From contig CAUBWJ010000002.1 of NCBI GenBank assembly GCA_958439725.1, forward strand, positions 62,001 to 126,000: 64,000 nucleotides of DNA. The letters run 5' to 3'. The stretch's first letter is position 1, and each line of letters opens with the position of its first letter. The translations under genes and the position numbers were made by a program. Below the pieces are notes generated by a model. The model did no database searches and was not told the DNA's origin. It worked only from the letters and a program-made list of their open reading frames with translations. Below are positions 34,739-42,964 of the stretch, in pieces. Origin of the DNA: an uncultured Muribaculaceae bacterium (lineage in GTDB: Bacteria > Bacteroidota > Bacteroidia > Bacteroidales > Muribaculaceae).

Positions 34739-36091
34739 TTACAGGATATCAATGCTGTTCAGCATTACCAGAAAAATGGCCGGAGGGGCAATCCATTTCA
34801 GACAGAATATGATATAGGGCATTGCTCTGTCGGTGACAGTCCCATTGTTTGAAAGCTGCTTTCTGATAACCTGTTTGTCGAGCTTCCATCCCACGAAAAA
34901 TGCGATAAACATTCCGCATAAAGGCATGAAGATGTTGGATGCCACGTAGTCAAGGAGATCGAAAAATGTCTTGCCGAACAGCGTGGCGTCTCTTAATGGT
35001 CCGAAACTGAGCGCGCAAACGCATCCCAGAACCATGGCAACGGCCAGAACCGTGAGATTCGCCCCTCTGCGCGATAATTTGAGCTCCTCTATCAGAAACG
35101 CTATCTGAATCTCGCTCATGGAGATAGTGGAGGAGATTGAGGCCAGAAACAGCAGGAAGAAGAATATGGACGCCCATATCATTCCTCCGTTTATCGAACG
35201 GAACACCTGTGGCAGGACTTCATATACAAGAGCTGGACCCTGGGCCGGCTGCATTCCGAAAGAGAAGACCGCGGGAAAGATCATCACTCCGGCAAGAATA
35301 GCTACAAGAGTGTCGAGAATTGCGGTTGTGAATGCCGTTTTGGCCAGCCTGGTATCATCGGAAAAATATGATGCATAGGTGAGCATGGTTCCAACACCGA
35401 TACTGAGAGAGAAGAAAGACTGTCCGAGAGCACTGAGAACAACGTCAGGGGTAAGTTTTGAAAAGTCAGGGAGAAACAGGAATTTCAGACCTTCGGAGGC
35501 CCCTGACATGAAAAGTGAATTTATACAAAGGACTATAAGCAACACGAACATAAGAGGCATAAGAATATTGTTGAGTTTCTCAATGCCCTTCTGAACGCCA
35601 CGACTGAGGATAATGTAATTCAGCAAGAGAAAAACGAATGTCCAGAATACCGGACGCCATCCGCCTCCTATGGCTGTGGCGAAAGTCTGGGAAAGATTGC
35701 CGGACTCTGAAAACAGTTCGCCGCTGATGGAAAGCCATATATACTCTACGGTCCAGCCGGCGACTACACTATAGAATCCGAGAATCATTACCGAACTGAG
35801 GATGCCGATAAGAGCCAGTACAGACCATCCGGGGCGTCCGGGAGCGAGGGTTCGGAACGAACGGAATTCATTGCTTCTTGTCTGCCTGCCCATTATGAAT
35901 TCAGCACATATAACGGGAAAACCTATCAGAAATATAAATCCAATATAGCAGAGCATGAAAGCTCCTCCTCCGTGGCTTCCGGCCTCATAAGGGAAGCGCC
36001 AGATATTTCCGAGGCCGACAGCCGAGCCGACAGCCGCAGCTACCGCGCCTATACGTGTTGTGAATACAGCTCTTGTATTTTTCTTTTCCAT
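34739..36091 (-). CDS. Sodium-dependent transporter, neurotransmitter:sodium symporter (SLC6/LeuT) family
   Basis: A 450-residue LeuT-fold transporter with about 11-12 membrane helices, probably importing an amino acid or similar with Na+. The first helix has AVGSAVGLGNIWRFPYEAGSHGGGAF split as in the family (Na+/substrate site in GLGNIWRFP). Other landmarks are the AGWTVEYIW segment, SFFSLSIGVGTMLTYASYF, and SSTISMSEI. The substrate cannot be assigned. Third gene of a leftward group with a 94-residue membrane protein and a related transporter. Confidence 0.92.
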   Translation of the reverse strand: MEKKNTRAVFTTRIGAVAAAVGSAVGLGNIWRFPYEAGSHGGGAFMLCYIGFIFLIGFPVICAEFIMGRQTRSNEFRSFRTLAPGRPGWSVLALIGILSSVMILGFYSVVAGWTVEYIWLSISGELFSESGNLSQTFATAIGGGWRPVFWTFVFLLLNYIILSRGVQKGIEKLNNILMPLMFVLLIVLCINSLFMSGASEGLKFLFLPDFSKLTPDVVLSALGQSFFSLSIGVGTMLTYASYFSDDTRLAKTAFTTAILDTLVAILAGVMIFPAVFSFGMQPAQGPALVYEVLPQVFRSINGGMIWASIFFFLLFLASISSTISMSEIQIAFLIEELKLSRRGANLTVLAVAMVLGCVCALSFGPLRDATLFGKTFFDLLDYVASNIFMPLCGMFIAFFVGWKLDKQVIRKQLSNNGTVTDRAMPYIIFCLKWIAPPAIFLVMLNSIDIL

Positions 36092-36112
36092 GTCAAATCT
36101 TCAGTAATAAAT

Positions 36113-36397
36113 TCAGTTGTCTACAGTCTCGCCGTAGAAGTCTCTTTGACGATATTCCCGTTCGCCTTTGTTTTTTGCTTTTTGGGTCTTGTGCCGTTTG
36201 TTTTTTACCACGCCTGTATCGGGACGCTGCCGGTATTTTATTTCATGAATACTGACGGAAGAATCGGCCGGAACACCGGGGTTGTATGCCTTGTCGGTAC
36301 GCGACATAATCCCGGAAATTAATGCCGCGATTATAATCAGTCCTATGATTGAAAGGAGAATTATTAGCCCTCTGCGTTCCGAACCGGTGGATTCCAT
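36113..36397 (-). CDS. Small single-helix membrane protein between two NSS transporters
   Basis: A 94-residue protein with one membrane helix (about residues 10-30) and a strongly basic hydrophilic tail with KNKRHKTQKAKNKGEREYR. I do not know a named family. It is 3 nt after the stop of one NSS transporter and 21 nt before the start of the next, so it is co-translated and may be an accessory subunit or a regulator, as small single-helix proteins are for some prokaryotic NSS or SSS transporters. That role is inference. Confidence 0.7.
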   Translation of the reverse strand: MESTGSERRGLIILLSIIGLIIIAALISGIMSRTDKAYNPGVPADSSVSIHEIKYRQRPDTGVVKNKRHKTQKAKNKGEREYRQRDFYGETVDN

Positions 36398-36400
36398 TAT

Positions 36401-37765
36401 TTAAAGCGAGATAAAATAATTGAGGAGCACCATGAATATGAGTACCGGTGCAATAAATCGGATTGCGAAAAGACATGGCACAAAGAGCCGCGAACGAATA
36501 GTTCCGTCATTATTCAGCTGGTGTTTCAACAAGGATTTTGGCGCTACCCATCCCACATATACACATAGCAGGATTGAGACTACGGGCAGGAATATGTTAG
36601 TGGCCACTGCATCGAGGAAATCGAATAGAGGCATTCCGGCAATTATAAATGTACTGTCGGGGTTAAGGGAGAGAGAACAGAGGCTGCTGAATACAAGGAG
36701 GGGAAGCAGGACTATAAGGCATGCATATCTGCGTCGCAGTCCGATTCTGTCGCGAACAAAAGCCACAGAAACTTCGGCGATGGAAATGGTGGAGGTGAGA
36801 GCCGCCACTGTCAGAAGGGTGAAGAACATTACCGACCAGAAAGCCGAGAACTGCATGCGGGCGAACACCTCGGGGAGTGTGACGAAAACAAGGGTGGCTC
36901 CTTTCAGGCTTTCTCCTGCAAGACCGAAGGATGTGACAGCGGGGAAAATGATAAGTCCCATCATTACTGCCACCAGCATGTCCAGCAGCGAAACCGTAAC
37001 GGCGGTACGCATGAGTTTTGCGTCGCGGGGGAAGTAAGAGGCGTAGGTGATAAGGATGCCCATGCCAAGACTCAGAGAGAAAAATGCCTGTCCCAACGCA
37101 TTGAGGACCGTTGTAGCTGAAATGGAGGAAAAATCGGGATTCAGAAAGAATTCCAGACCTTTCGAGGCATCGGGGAGATTGAGACTGACCACAAGCAATG
37201 CGATGAGTATCACCACAAGCATCGGCATAAGTATATTGGAGAGGCGTTCGATACCTTTCGTGACGCCGGCCAAAAGCACACCGAGATTAAGGAAAATAAC
37301 AATGAGGGTAAAAATAATTGGGCGAACCGGCGATGCCGTGGCTTCCGTCATTGCTGCCGCGAAGTAATCAGACAGTCTGACACCGGAAGGTATATCGTAA
37401 AGGGAACCGTTGAGGGAGTTCCAAAGATACTCAAGAGCCCATCCCGCTACCACCATGTAGAAGCACAGGATAAGATAACTCGCCAGGACAGCAAGCCCTC
37501 CTACAAACCACCAGGGTTTTCTGGCACCAAGGTTTTTGAAGGAAGTGACGGCATCGCTTCCGCCGGCTCTTCCGAGAGAGAACTCAGCGACCATAACGGG
37601 AATTCCGAGAATTATAACACATGCTACATACACGAGCAGGAAAGCTGCTCCTCCGCCTTGCTGAACTTCTGCCGGGAAGCGCCATACGTTTCCAAGGCCT
37701 ACTGCAGATCCCACAGTCGCGGCAATCATCCCTGCCTTTGACGCGAAAACATTCTTCTTTGCCAT
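36401..37765 (-). CDS. Sodium-dependent transporter, neurotransmitter:sodium symporter (SLC6/LeuT) family
   Basis: A 454-residue LeuT-fold transporter closely related to the one at 34739-36091. The ATG at 37765 (MAKKNVFASKAGMIAA) is chosen; upstream in-frame codons would add 47 residues outside the family. Features: GSAVGLGNVWRFPAEVQQGGG, MVVAGWALEYLWNS, QAFFSLSLGMGILITYASYFP and TSTISIAEVSVAF. The two transporters differ at Gln-Gln-Gly-Gly after helix 1 and in several substrate-site positions, so they may carry different amino acids. First gene in its operon; -7 element about 90 nt upstream. Confidence 0.92.
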   Translation of the reverse strand: MAKKNVFASKAGMIAATVGSAVGLGNVWRFPAEVQQGGGAAFLLVYVACVIILGIPVMVAEFSLGRAGGSDAVTSFKNLGARKPWWFVGGLAVLASYLILCFYMVVAGWALEYLWNSLNGSLYDIPSGVRLSDYFAAAMTEATASPVRPIIFTLIVIFLNLGVLLAGVTKGIERLSNILMPMLVVILIALLVVSLNLPDASKGLEFFLNPDFSSISATTVLNALGQAFFSLSLGMGILITYASYFPRDAKLMRTAVTVSLLDMLVAVMMGLIIFPAVTSFGLAGESLKGATLVFVTLPEVFARMQFSAFWSVMFFTLLTVAALTSTISIAEVSVAFVRDRIGLRRRYACLIVLLPLLVFSSLCSLSLNPDSTFIIAGMPLFDFLDAVATNIFLPVVSILLCVYVGWVAPKSLLKHQLNNDGTIRSRLFVPCLFAIRFIAPVLIFMVLLNYFISL

Positions 37766-37853
37766 ATTATTTCTTACCTTATGTATTACTATGTGTACCT
37801 TAGAAGTCCGCCAAACGAACCATAAAAATTGTTTAGAGGATAAATTATAAATA

Positions 37854-37902
37854 CAAAGGTAGTTAAAAACATGAAAAAGTAGAACATTTTGAAGTAAATT
37901 TG
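37854..37902. promoter_or_regulatory. Divergent -7 elements for the NSS transporter operon and the VanZ-GNAT gene
   Basis: On the minus strand TACCTTTG (37854-37861) lies upstream of the transporter gene; on plus TAAATTTG (37895-37902) lies 17 nt before the VanZ-GNAT ATG. Both fit TAnnTTTG, but neither has a convincing TTTG at -33. The transcripts would diverge from a 30-bp spacer. Confidence 0.5.
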
Positions 37903-37919
37903 CCAATAAAAGTCACATA

Positions 37920-38849
37920 ATGATATTTCATACCAATCTTTTGATGGACAGATTGCCAAAGTATTTTGCTTCGGCAATTGTTTTAATTGTCATTCTTTAT
38001 GCGGTTCTTACGCCAAATCCGCCAAGTATCCAGATGTTTTCTTTCCCTCATCTGGATAAAGTCATTCATTTTCTGATGTTCGGAGGTCTGTCCGCAACCA
38101 TATTATGGGATTATGGTCGACTAACAGGAAAATATGGCGTTCGCCAATGGCTGATTGTAGGCTTATGTTGTGGAGCCTTCGGCTTTCTCACCGAATTGTT
38201 CCAGGAACTTGAGAATGCCGGGCGCAGCGCCGACTGGAAAGACGGTCTTGCGGATTTCTCCGGAGCTTTTATTGTGCCATTGATTTTTAGCTCCATAATA
38301 CGGAGTCATACCCGGCATCGCCGGATGAGACTGTCGGATTTGAAAAAGACACCAGGAGATAAGGACAGAAAGCTTTACGAAGGTTCCTTCCCTGAAGATG
38401 AGCGCCGTGAGTGGTCAGCCCTTGAAGAAATATCTCATGACAGGAAAGACCGTTTCAGGCTGACGCATGTCATGTATCAGGGTATGTTCGCCGGTATAAT
38501 ATATTGGTGGGATTTTGGCGATTTTGCCTATATAGAGCATTTTGCCATAGATTCCAGTGTGAGAAACTGTGGTCTTGGCGGTCGTGCTCTCGATATGTTT
38601 ACGACCAGGCTCAGGGACAAAGGAGTAGTTCTTGAGGTGGAACCGGAGGCAGATGGAGAGCTGGCGCGCAGGAGAATCGGCTTTTATCAGCGCCATGGTT
38701 TTGTACTGATAAAAGATTTCAAATACCTTCAGCCTCCGTATTCATCCGGCAAAAACGAACTTGAATTATGTCTTATGACAAAAGGGAAGTGTCCCCAAGC
38801 AGAAATAATGGCCTTGACATTAAGGAAGGAGGTATATGGAGTAAATTGA
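37920..38849 (+). CDS. VanZ-like membrane domain fused to a GNAT acetyltransferase domain
   Basis: A 309-residue two-domain protein. Residues 1-125 have four membrane helices and the VanZ signature HLDKVIHFLMFGGLSA together with ADWKDGLADFSGAFI. Residues about 135-300 are a GNAT fold: YEGSFPEDERREW at the start, YIEHFAIDSSVRNCGLGGRALDM as motif A with the RNCGLGG acetyl-CoA loop, EVEPEADGELARRRIGFYQRHGF as motif B. The frame is continuous, so the fusion is real in this sequence. ATG at 37920 or 37944 could both serve. The acetyltransferase domain would face the cytoplasm, tethered to the membrane. Substrate unknown; VanZ itself is linked to teicoplanin resistance, but the domain is widespread and of unclear function. 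Confidence 0.85.
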   Translation: MIFHTNLLMDRLPKYFASAIVLIVILYAVLTPNPPSIQMFSFPHLDKVIHFLMFGGLSATILWDYGRLTGKYGVRQWLIVGLCCGAFGFLTELFQELENAGRSADWKDGLADFSGAFIVPLIFSSIIRSHTRHRRMRLSDLKKTPGDKDRKLYEGSFPEDERREWSALEEISHDRKDRFRLTHVMYQGMFAGIIYWWDFGDFAYIEHFAIDSSVRNCGLGGRALDMFTTRLRDKGVVLEVEPEADGELARRRIGFYQRHGFVLIKDFKYLQPPYSSGKNELELCLMTKGKCPQAEIMALTLRKEVYGVN

Positions 38850-38909
38850 CATTATTTAACGTAATGCTGATAAATAATCCCTCTTAAAATGAAAAAAAAT
38901 GCGCCATTG

Positions 38910-38951
38910 TGCATAATTGCATTTTTATACACGATAAATTAATTAACTTTG
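38910..38951 (+). promoter_or_regulatory. Promoter and candidate ArgR operator of the arginine operon
   Basis: TAACTTTG (38944-38951) fits the -7 consensus and lies 42 nt before the first operon gene. Just upstream, TGCATAATTGCA (38910-38921) and the overlapping TGCATTTTTATACA (38918-38931) are A/T-rich imperfect palindromes of the general ArgR-box form; the first has perfect TGCA arms. They cover the -33 area, where a repressor would act. The operator call is by eye only. Confidence 0.4.
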
Positions 38952-38992
38952 CGGCGTAAAATTAACAAAGAATAAACAAAATTATCCTTGAA

Positions 38993-39610
38993 ATGGATTC
39001 GGCAAACATTGAGGTGAAATATGGCGATGAAAGCCATGTTAAATATTCAGAGCAGATATGCCAGTTGATTTATGAATCAGCTCTTCAGCGCGGCACCGGC
39101 ATAGCCCGTCGCTCTCCCGATTACATTGGGTCGAAGCTTAAATCCGGAAAAGCCGTTGTGGCGCTTGACGGTGAAAGGCTGATCGGTTTCAGCTATATTG
39201 AAAGCTGGGGCCACGGAGATTATGTGGCCACATCTGGTCTTATAGTTGACCCGGAATACCGTCACATGGGTCTTGCAGCAAAAATCAAGGACAAGACATT
39301 CCAGCTTGCACGCGAACGGTTCCCTTATGCCAAGATATTCAGTATCACGACGTCGCTTCCGGTGATGAAACTCAATTCGCGAATGGGCTACAAGCCGGTA
39401 ACATTCTCTGAGCTTACTGATGACGAGGAATTCTGGCGCGGATGTCAGGGCTGCAAGAACTATGATATACTTCAGCGTAACAACAGGAGAATGTGTCTGT
39501 GCACGGGTATGCTTTATGACCCTCAGCAGCCGGCTCCCGGCAATACCGTCGCTACTCCTTATTTAATGAAGCTCGGGAATATATTCCGTTCATTGTTCCA
39601 TACAAAATAA
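38993..39610 (+). CDS. GNAT N-acyltransferase of arginine synthesis (glutamate N-acyltransferase role)
   Basis: A 205-residue GNAT protein with ATSGLIVDPEYRHMGLAAKIKDK as the acyl-CoA-binding motif A region, then SITTSLPVMKLNSRMGYKPV. It heads the arginine operon, 37 nt before argG, and no argA or argJ is otherwise in view, so it most probably makes the N-acylglutamate that starts the pathway. Because the carbamoyltransferase here is of the succinylornithine kind, the donor may be succinyl-CoA. C-terminal Cys-rich segment (CQGCKNYD, MCLCTGM) is conserved in the Bacteroidales versions as I recall. Biochemical role is inferred from context. Confidence 0.82.
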   Translation: MDSANIEVKYGDESHVKYSEQICQLIYESALQRGTGIARRSPDYIGSKLKSGKAVVALDGERLIGFSYIESWGHGDYVATSGLIVDPEYRHMGLAAKIKDKTFQLARERFPYAKIFSITTSLPVMKLNSRMGYKPVTFSELTDDEEFWRGCQGCKNYDILQRNNRRMCLCTGMLYDPQQPAPGNTVATPYLMKLGNIFRSLFHTK

Positions 39611-39647
39611 TCAGAAAATATTAACAGCATAAAATACAAATACGCAA

Positions 39648-40859
39648 ATGGCTGAAAAGAAAAAAGTAGTGCTCGCCTTCAGTGGGGGCCTTGACACATC
39701 CTTCTGTGTGAAATATCTTTCAGAAGAACTTGGTTACGAAGTGCATACCGCCATAGCCAATACGGGCGGTTTCAGTGAAGAGGAGCTTAAGGAAATAGAG
39801 CGCCGCGCGATGAAACTTGGCGCCGCAAGTCATGCTACTCTTGATATTACAAGCGAGTATTATGGTAAGAGCATAAGATATATGATTGCGGGCAACGTGC
39901 TCCGAAACGGCACATATCCTATTTCTGTCAGCTCCGAGCGTATTTTCCAGGCAATAGCCACCGCCAAATATGCTAACAAAATAGGTGCTCATGCCATTGC
40001 GCATGGTTCCACCGGCGCCGGCAATGACCAGGTGCGCTTCGACCTTACATTCCAGATTCTCGCTCCGGATGTTGAAATCATAACTCCCACACGCGACCTT
40101 ACACTTACCCGCGAGTATGAAATCAACTACCTTAAGGAACACGGTTACGAAGCTGATTTCAAAAAAATGGAGTATTCCATCAACAAAGGACTCTGGGGCA
40201 CGAGTATCGGAGGAAAAGAAACCCTTCATTCTGAGCAGACTCTTCCTGAAGAGGCTTATCCCTCGCAGCTCGTATGCAAGAAGCCAGAGCTTCTCAAACT
40301 CACTTTCACGGAGGGCGAGCTCACAGGTGTGAACGGTCAGGAAATCACAGACCCGGTTGAGGCCATTCGCAAAGTTGAGGCCATAGCCTCGCGTTTTGCA
40401 ATAGGCCGCGACATGCATATCGGCGATACCATAATCGGAATCAAGGGACGTGTGGGATTTGAGGCTGCCGCTCCGATCGTTATAATAGCCGCACACAAGA
40501 TGCTTGAAAAGCATGTGCTTACCAAGTGGCAGCTTTACTGGAAAGACCAGATCGGCACGTGGTATGGCATGTTCCTCCACGAGGCCCAGTATCTTGATCC
40601 GGTGATGCGCGATATGGAAGCATTCCTTGAAAGCAGCCAGAAGAATGTCAACGGCACCGTGACGGTAGAGCTTCATCCTTACGGATATACTCTCGTAGGT
40701 GTAGAGTCGGATTTCGATCTCATGAAGAATGATTTCGGAGAATATGGCGAGGTGAATCGCGCATGGACAGCCGACGATGTAAAAGGCTTTACTAAAATCA
40801 TGGCTAACCCCATGAAGATTTTCTACAACGTAAAGAAGCGCGCCGAGTCTAAGAAATGA
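39648..40859 (+). CDS. argG: Argininosuccinate synthase
   Basis: A 403-residue enzyme that joins citrulline and aspartate with ATP, second to last step to arginine. The ATP pyrophosphatase P-loop VLAFSGGLDTSFCV is at residues 9-22. Other landmarks: AHGSTGAGNDQVRFDL, EKKM-type central segments, SINKGLWGTSIGGKE, and EAQYLDPVMRDMEAFL near the end. This is the shorter group of ArgG with an atypical C terminus found in Bacteroidetes. Its stop overlaps argC by 4 nt (ATGA). Confidence 0.95.
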   Translation: MAEKKKVVLAFSGGLDTSFCVKYLSEELGYEVHTAIANTGGFSEEELKEIERRAMKLGAASHATLDITSEYYGKSIRYMIAGNVLRNGTYPISVSSERIFQAIATAKYANKIGAHAIAHGSTGAGNDQVRFDLTFQILAPDVEIITPTRDLTLTREYEINYLKEHGYEADFKKMEYSINKGLWGTSIGGKETLHSEQTLPEEAYPSQLVCKKPELLKLTFTEGELTGVNGQEITDPVEAIRKVEAIASRFAIGRDMHIGDTIIGIKGRVGFEAAAPIVIIAAHKMLEKHVLTKWQLYWKDQIGTWYGMFLHEAQYLDPVMRDMEAFLESSQKNVNGTVTVELHPYGYTLVGVESDFDLMKNDFGEYGEVNRAWTADDVKGFTKIMANPMKIFYNVKKRAESKK

Positions 40860-41821
40860 TAAAAGTCGGAATAATAGGCGGCGCAGGTTATACTGCGGGA
40901 GAACTTCTAAGAATACTCCTGAACCATCCCGAGGCTGAGATAAAGTTTATCCACTCGTCGAGCAACGCCGGGCATCCTGTCACGGATGTTCACGGCGGCC
41001 TGGCAGGGGAGACTGACCTTGTGTTTTCCGACAGCTTCGACCTTGAGGCCATAGATGTTCTGTTTTTATGTTCCGGACATGGCAAAAGCACGGAGTTCTG
41101 GAGTGAAAACCGGCGTCCGGATAATCTCAAAGTCATAGACCTCGCTCAGGATTTCCGGGATGAACATGACGGATACGTGTACGGTCTGCCCGAAATAAAC
41201 CGGGAGCGAATAAAAACAACGAGCCTTCTCGCGAATCCAGGATGCTTTGCCACTGCCATTCAGCTCTCGCTTATTCCTCTGGCGGCCTCAGAGCTTCTTA
41301 AAGAAGATGTGAACGTCACGGGCATAACGGGCTCTACAGGTGCGGGCGTAAAACCCGGAGCCACCACCCATTTCAGCTGGCGTAACGATAATCTGTCGGT
41401 CTACAAGCCTTTTAACCATCAGCATCTTCTGGAAATCAACCGCACAGTGAAGGAACTGGAGCCCAAGTGGAACGGGAAAATCAGATTTGTACCAGTAAGA
41501 GGTGATTTCCCCCGAGGTATTTTCGTTATGGCTACGACTAAAGTCGATAAGCCCCTTGAGGAAATTGCCGCTCTTTACAAAGCATATTATAAGGACGCTC
41601 CTTTCACGGTGGTAATAGATAAGTCTGTGGATCTGAAGCAGGCCGTCAACACCAATAAGGCTGTGATTTCACTCTCTATGAGCGACGACGGAATACTTCT
41701 GGTTACAACGGCTATTGACAATCTTCTCAAAGGAGCTTCCGGGCAGGCTGTCCAGAATATGAACCTTATGTTCGGTCTGGATGAAACCGCCGGGCTCCGT
41801 CTTAAACCCTCAGCATTTTGA
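40856..41821 (+). CDS. argC: N-acyl-gamma-glutamyl-phosphate reductase
   Basis: A 321-residue NADPH-dependent reductase converting N-acylglutamyl phosphate to the semialdehyde. The nucleotide-binding start IIGGAGYTAGELLRILLNHP, the active-site Cys in ANPGCFATAIQL, GSTGAGVKPGATTHF, FVPVRGDFPRGIF and the C-terminal NLLKGASGQAVQNMNLMFG are classic ArgC. ATG overlaps the argG stop, and its own stop is 1 nt from argD. Confidence 0.96.
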   Translation: MIKVGIIGGAGYTAGELLRILLNHPEAEIKFIHSSSNAGHPVTDVHGGLAGETDLVFSDSFDLEAIDVLFLCSGHGKSTEFWSENRRPDNLKVIDLAQDFRDEHDGYVYGLPEINRERIKTTSLLANPGCFATAIQLSLIPLAASELLKEDVNVTGITGSTGAGVKPGATTHFSWRNDNLSVYKPFNHQHLLEINRTVKELEPKWNGKIRFVPVRGDFPRGIFVMATTKVDKPLEEIAALYKAYYKDAPFTVVIDKSVDLKQAVNTNKAVISLSMSDDGILLVTTAIDNLLKGASGQAVQNMNLMFGLDETAGLRLKPSAF

Positions 41822-41822
41822 T

Positions 41823-42953
41823 ATGAAACTCTTTGACGTTTATTCACTTTATGATATAGAACCCGTAAGAGGTGAAGGGAACTGGGTGTATACCTCCGAT
41901 GATACTCCCTACCTGGACCTTTACGGAGGCCATGCGGTTATTTCTATTGGTCATTCCCATCCGAAATATATAGCCGCTATAAATAAACAGGTTTCAAAAC
42001 TTGGCTTTTACTCGAATTCGGTGGAGAATTCCCTCCAGCAGGAACTTGCCGATAAACTTGGAAAAGCATCCGGTTACGAGGATTACCAACTTTTCCTCTG
42101 CAACAGCGGTGCCGAGGCTAATGAGAATGCAATGAAGCTTGCATCTTTCGTCACCGGAAAGCCTAAGATCCTTGCTTTCGACAAGTCATTCCACGGACGC
42201 ACCTCGGGTGCGGTTGCAGCAACTGACAATGCCAAGATTCAGGCTCCGTTCAATAAGACCGACAATGTGGTGTTTGCTGAGCTTGGCAACATCCAGCAGG
42301 TGAAGGAGCTTTTATCCAAAGGTGATATCGCCGGTGTGATAATAGAGGGTATTCAGGGTGTCGCAGGTATCCGAATGCCTCAGGATTCGTTCTTCAAGGA
42401 GCTTGAGGCTGCTGTTCATGAGGCCGGTGCCCTGCTTATACTCGATGAGGTGCAGAGCGGTTATGGCCGAACAGGAAAGTTCTTCGCTCACCAGTGGACA
42501 GGTGTAAAGCCTGATATTATCACGTGTGCCAAGGGAATTGCCAACGGTTTCCCGGTGGGAGCCGTTCTCATAAACGGTGATATCAAGCCCGTAAAAGGAA
42601 TGCTTGGTACCACCTTCGGTGGAAATCATCTGGCCTGTGCCGCTGCAATTGCGGTGCTGGACGTGATAGAAGAGGAAAATCTCATAGAAAACGCTGCTTC
42701 CACCGGCGAATATTTGATAAACGAGCTTAAGAAGATACCACAGCTCAAGGATGTCAGAGGCCGTGGCCTTATGATAGGATTCGACATTGAAGGTTCGGCA
42801 TCCGAGTTCAGAAAAAAACTTCTGAAAGAGAAGCATATTTTTACCGGAGGCGCGGGCGAGCACACGGTGAGAATACTTCCCGCACTTAATCTATCTAAGG
42901 TTAAAGCAGCTCTGTTTATTCAGGAACTCAAAGAGCTGCTGGCTGACTCTTAA
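41823..42953 (+). CDS. argD: N-acylornithine aminotransferase
   Basis: A 376-residue class III PLP aminotransferase that makes N-acylornithine from the semialdehyde. I take the ATG at 41823 (MKLFDVYSLYDIEPV), 1 nt after argC ends; an in-frame ATG at 41781 lies inside argC and adds non-homologous residues. Features: LDLYGGHAVISIGHSHP, LFLCNSGAEANENAMKLA (phosphate cup), ILDEVQSGYGRTGKFFAHQ, the PLP Lys in ITCAKGIANGFPVGA and TTFGGNHLACAAA. In this lineage the acyl group is probably succinyl. Confidence 0.95.
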   Translation: MKLFDVYSLYDIEPVRGEGNWVYTSDDTPYLDLYGGHAVISIGHSHPKYIAAINKQVSKLGFYSNSVENSLQQELADKLGKASGYEDYQLFLCNSGAEANENAMKLASFVTGKPKILAFDKSFHGRTSGAVAATDNAKIQAPFNKTDNVVFAELGNIQQVKELLSKGDIAGVIIEGIQGVAGIRMPQDSFFKELEAAVHEAGALLILDEVQSGYGRTGKFFAHQWTGVKPDIITCAKGIANGFPVGAVLINGDIKPVKGMLGTTFGGNHLACAAAIAVLDVIEEENLIENAASTGEYLINELKKIPQLKDVRGRGLMIGFDIEGSASEFRKKLLKEKHIFTGGAGEHTVRILPALNLSKVKAALFIQELKELLADS

Positions 42954-42964
42954 ATAAACTGAAT

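Noticed and set aside
37766..37906. Extended N terminus of the second NSS transporter
   Set aside because: The added 47 residues are not part of the family and contain the promoter region; ATG at 37765 is right for the first helix.
39720..40676. Leftward 318-codon ORF opposite argG
   Set aside because: argG on the plus strand is certain; the opposite product resembles no family and has no start signal.
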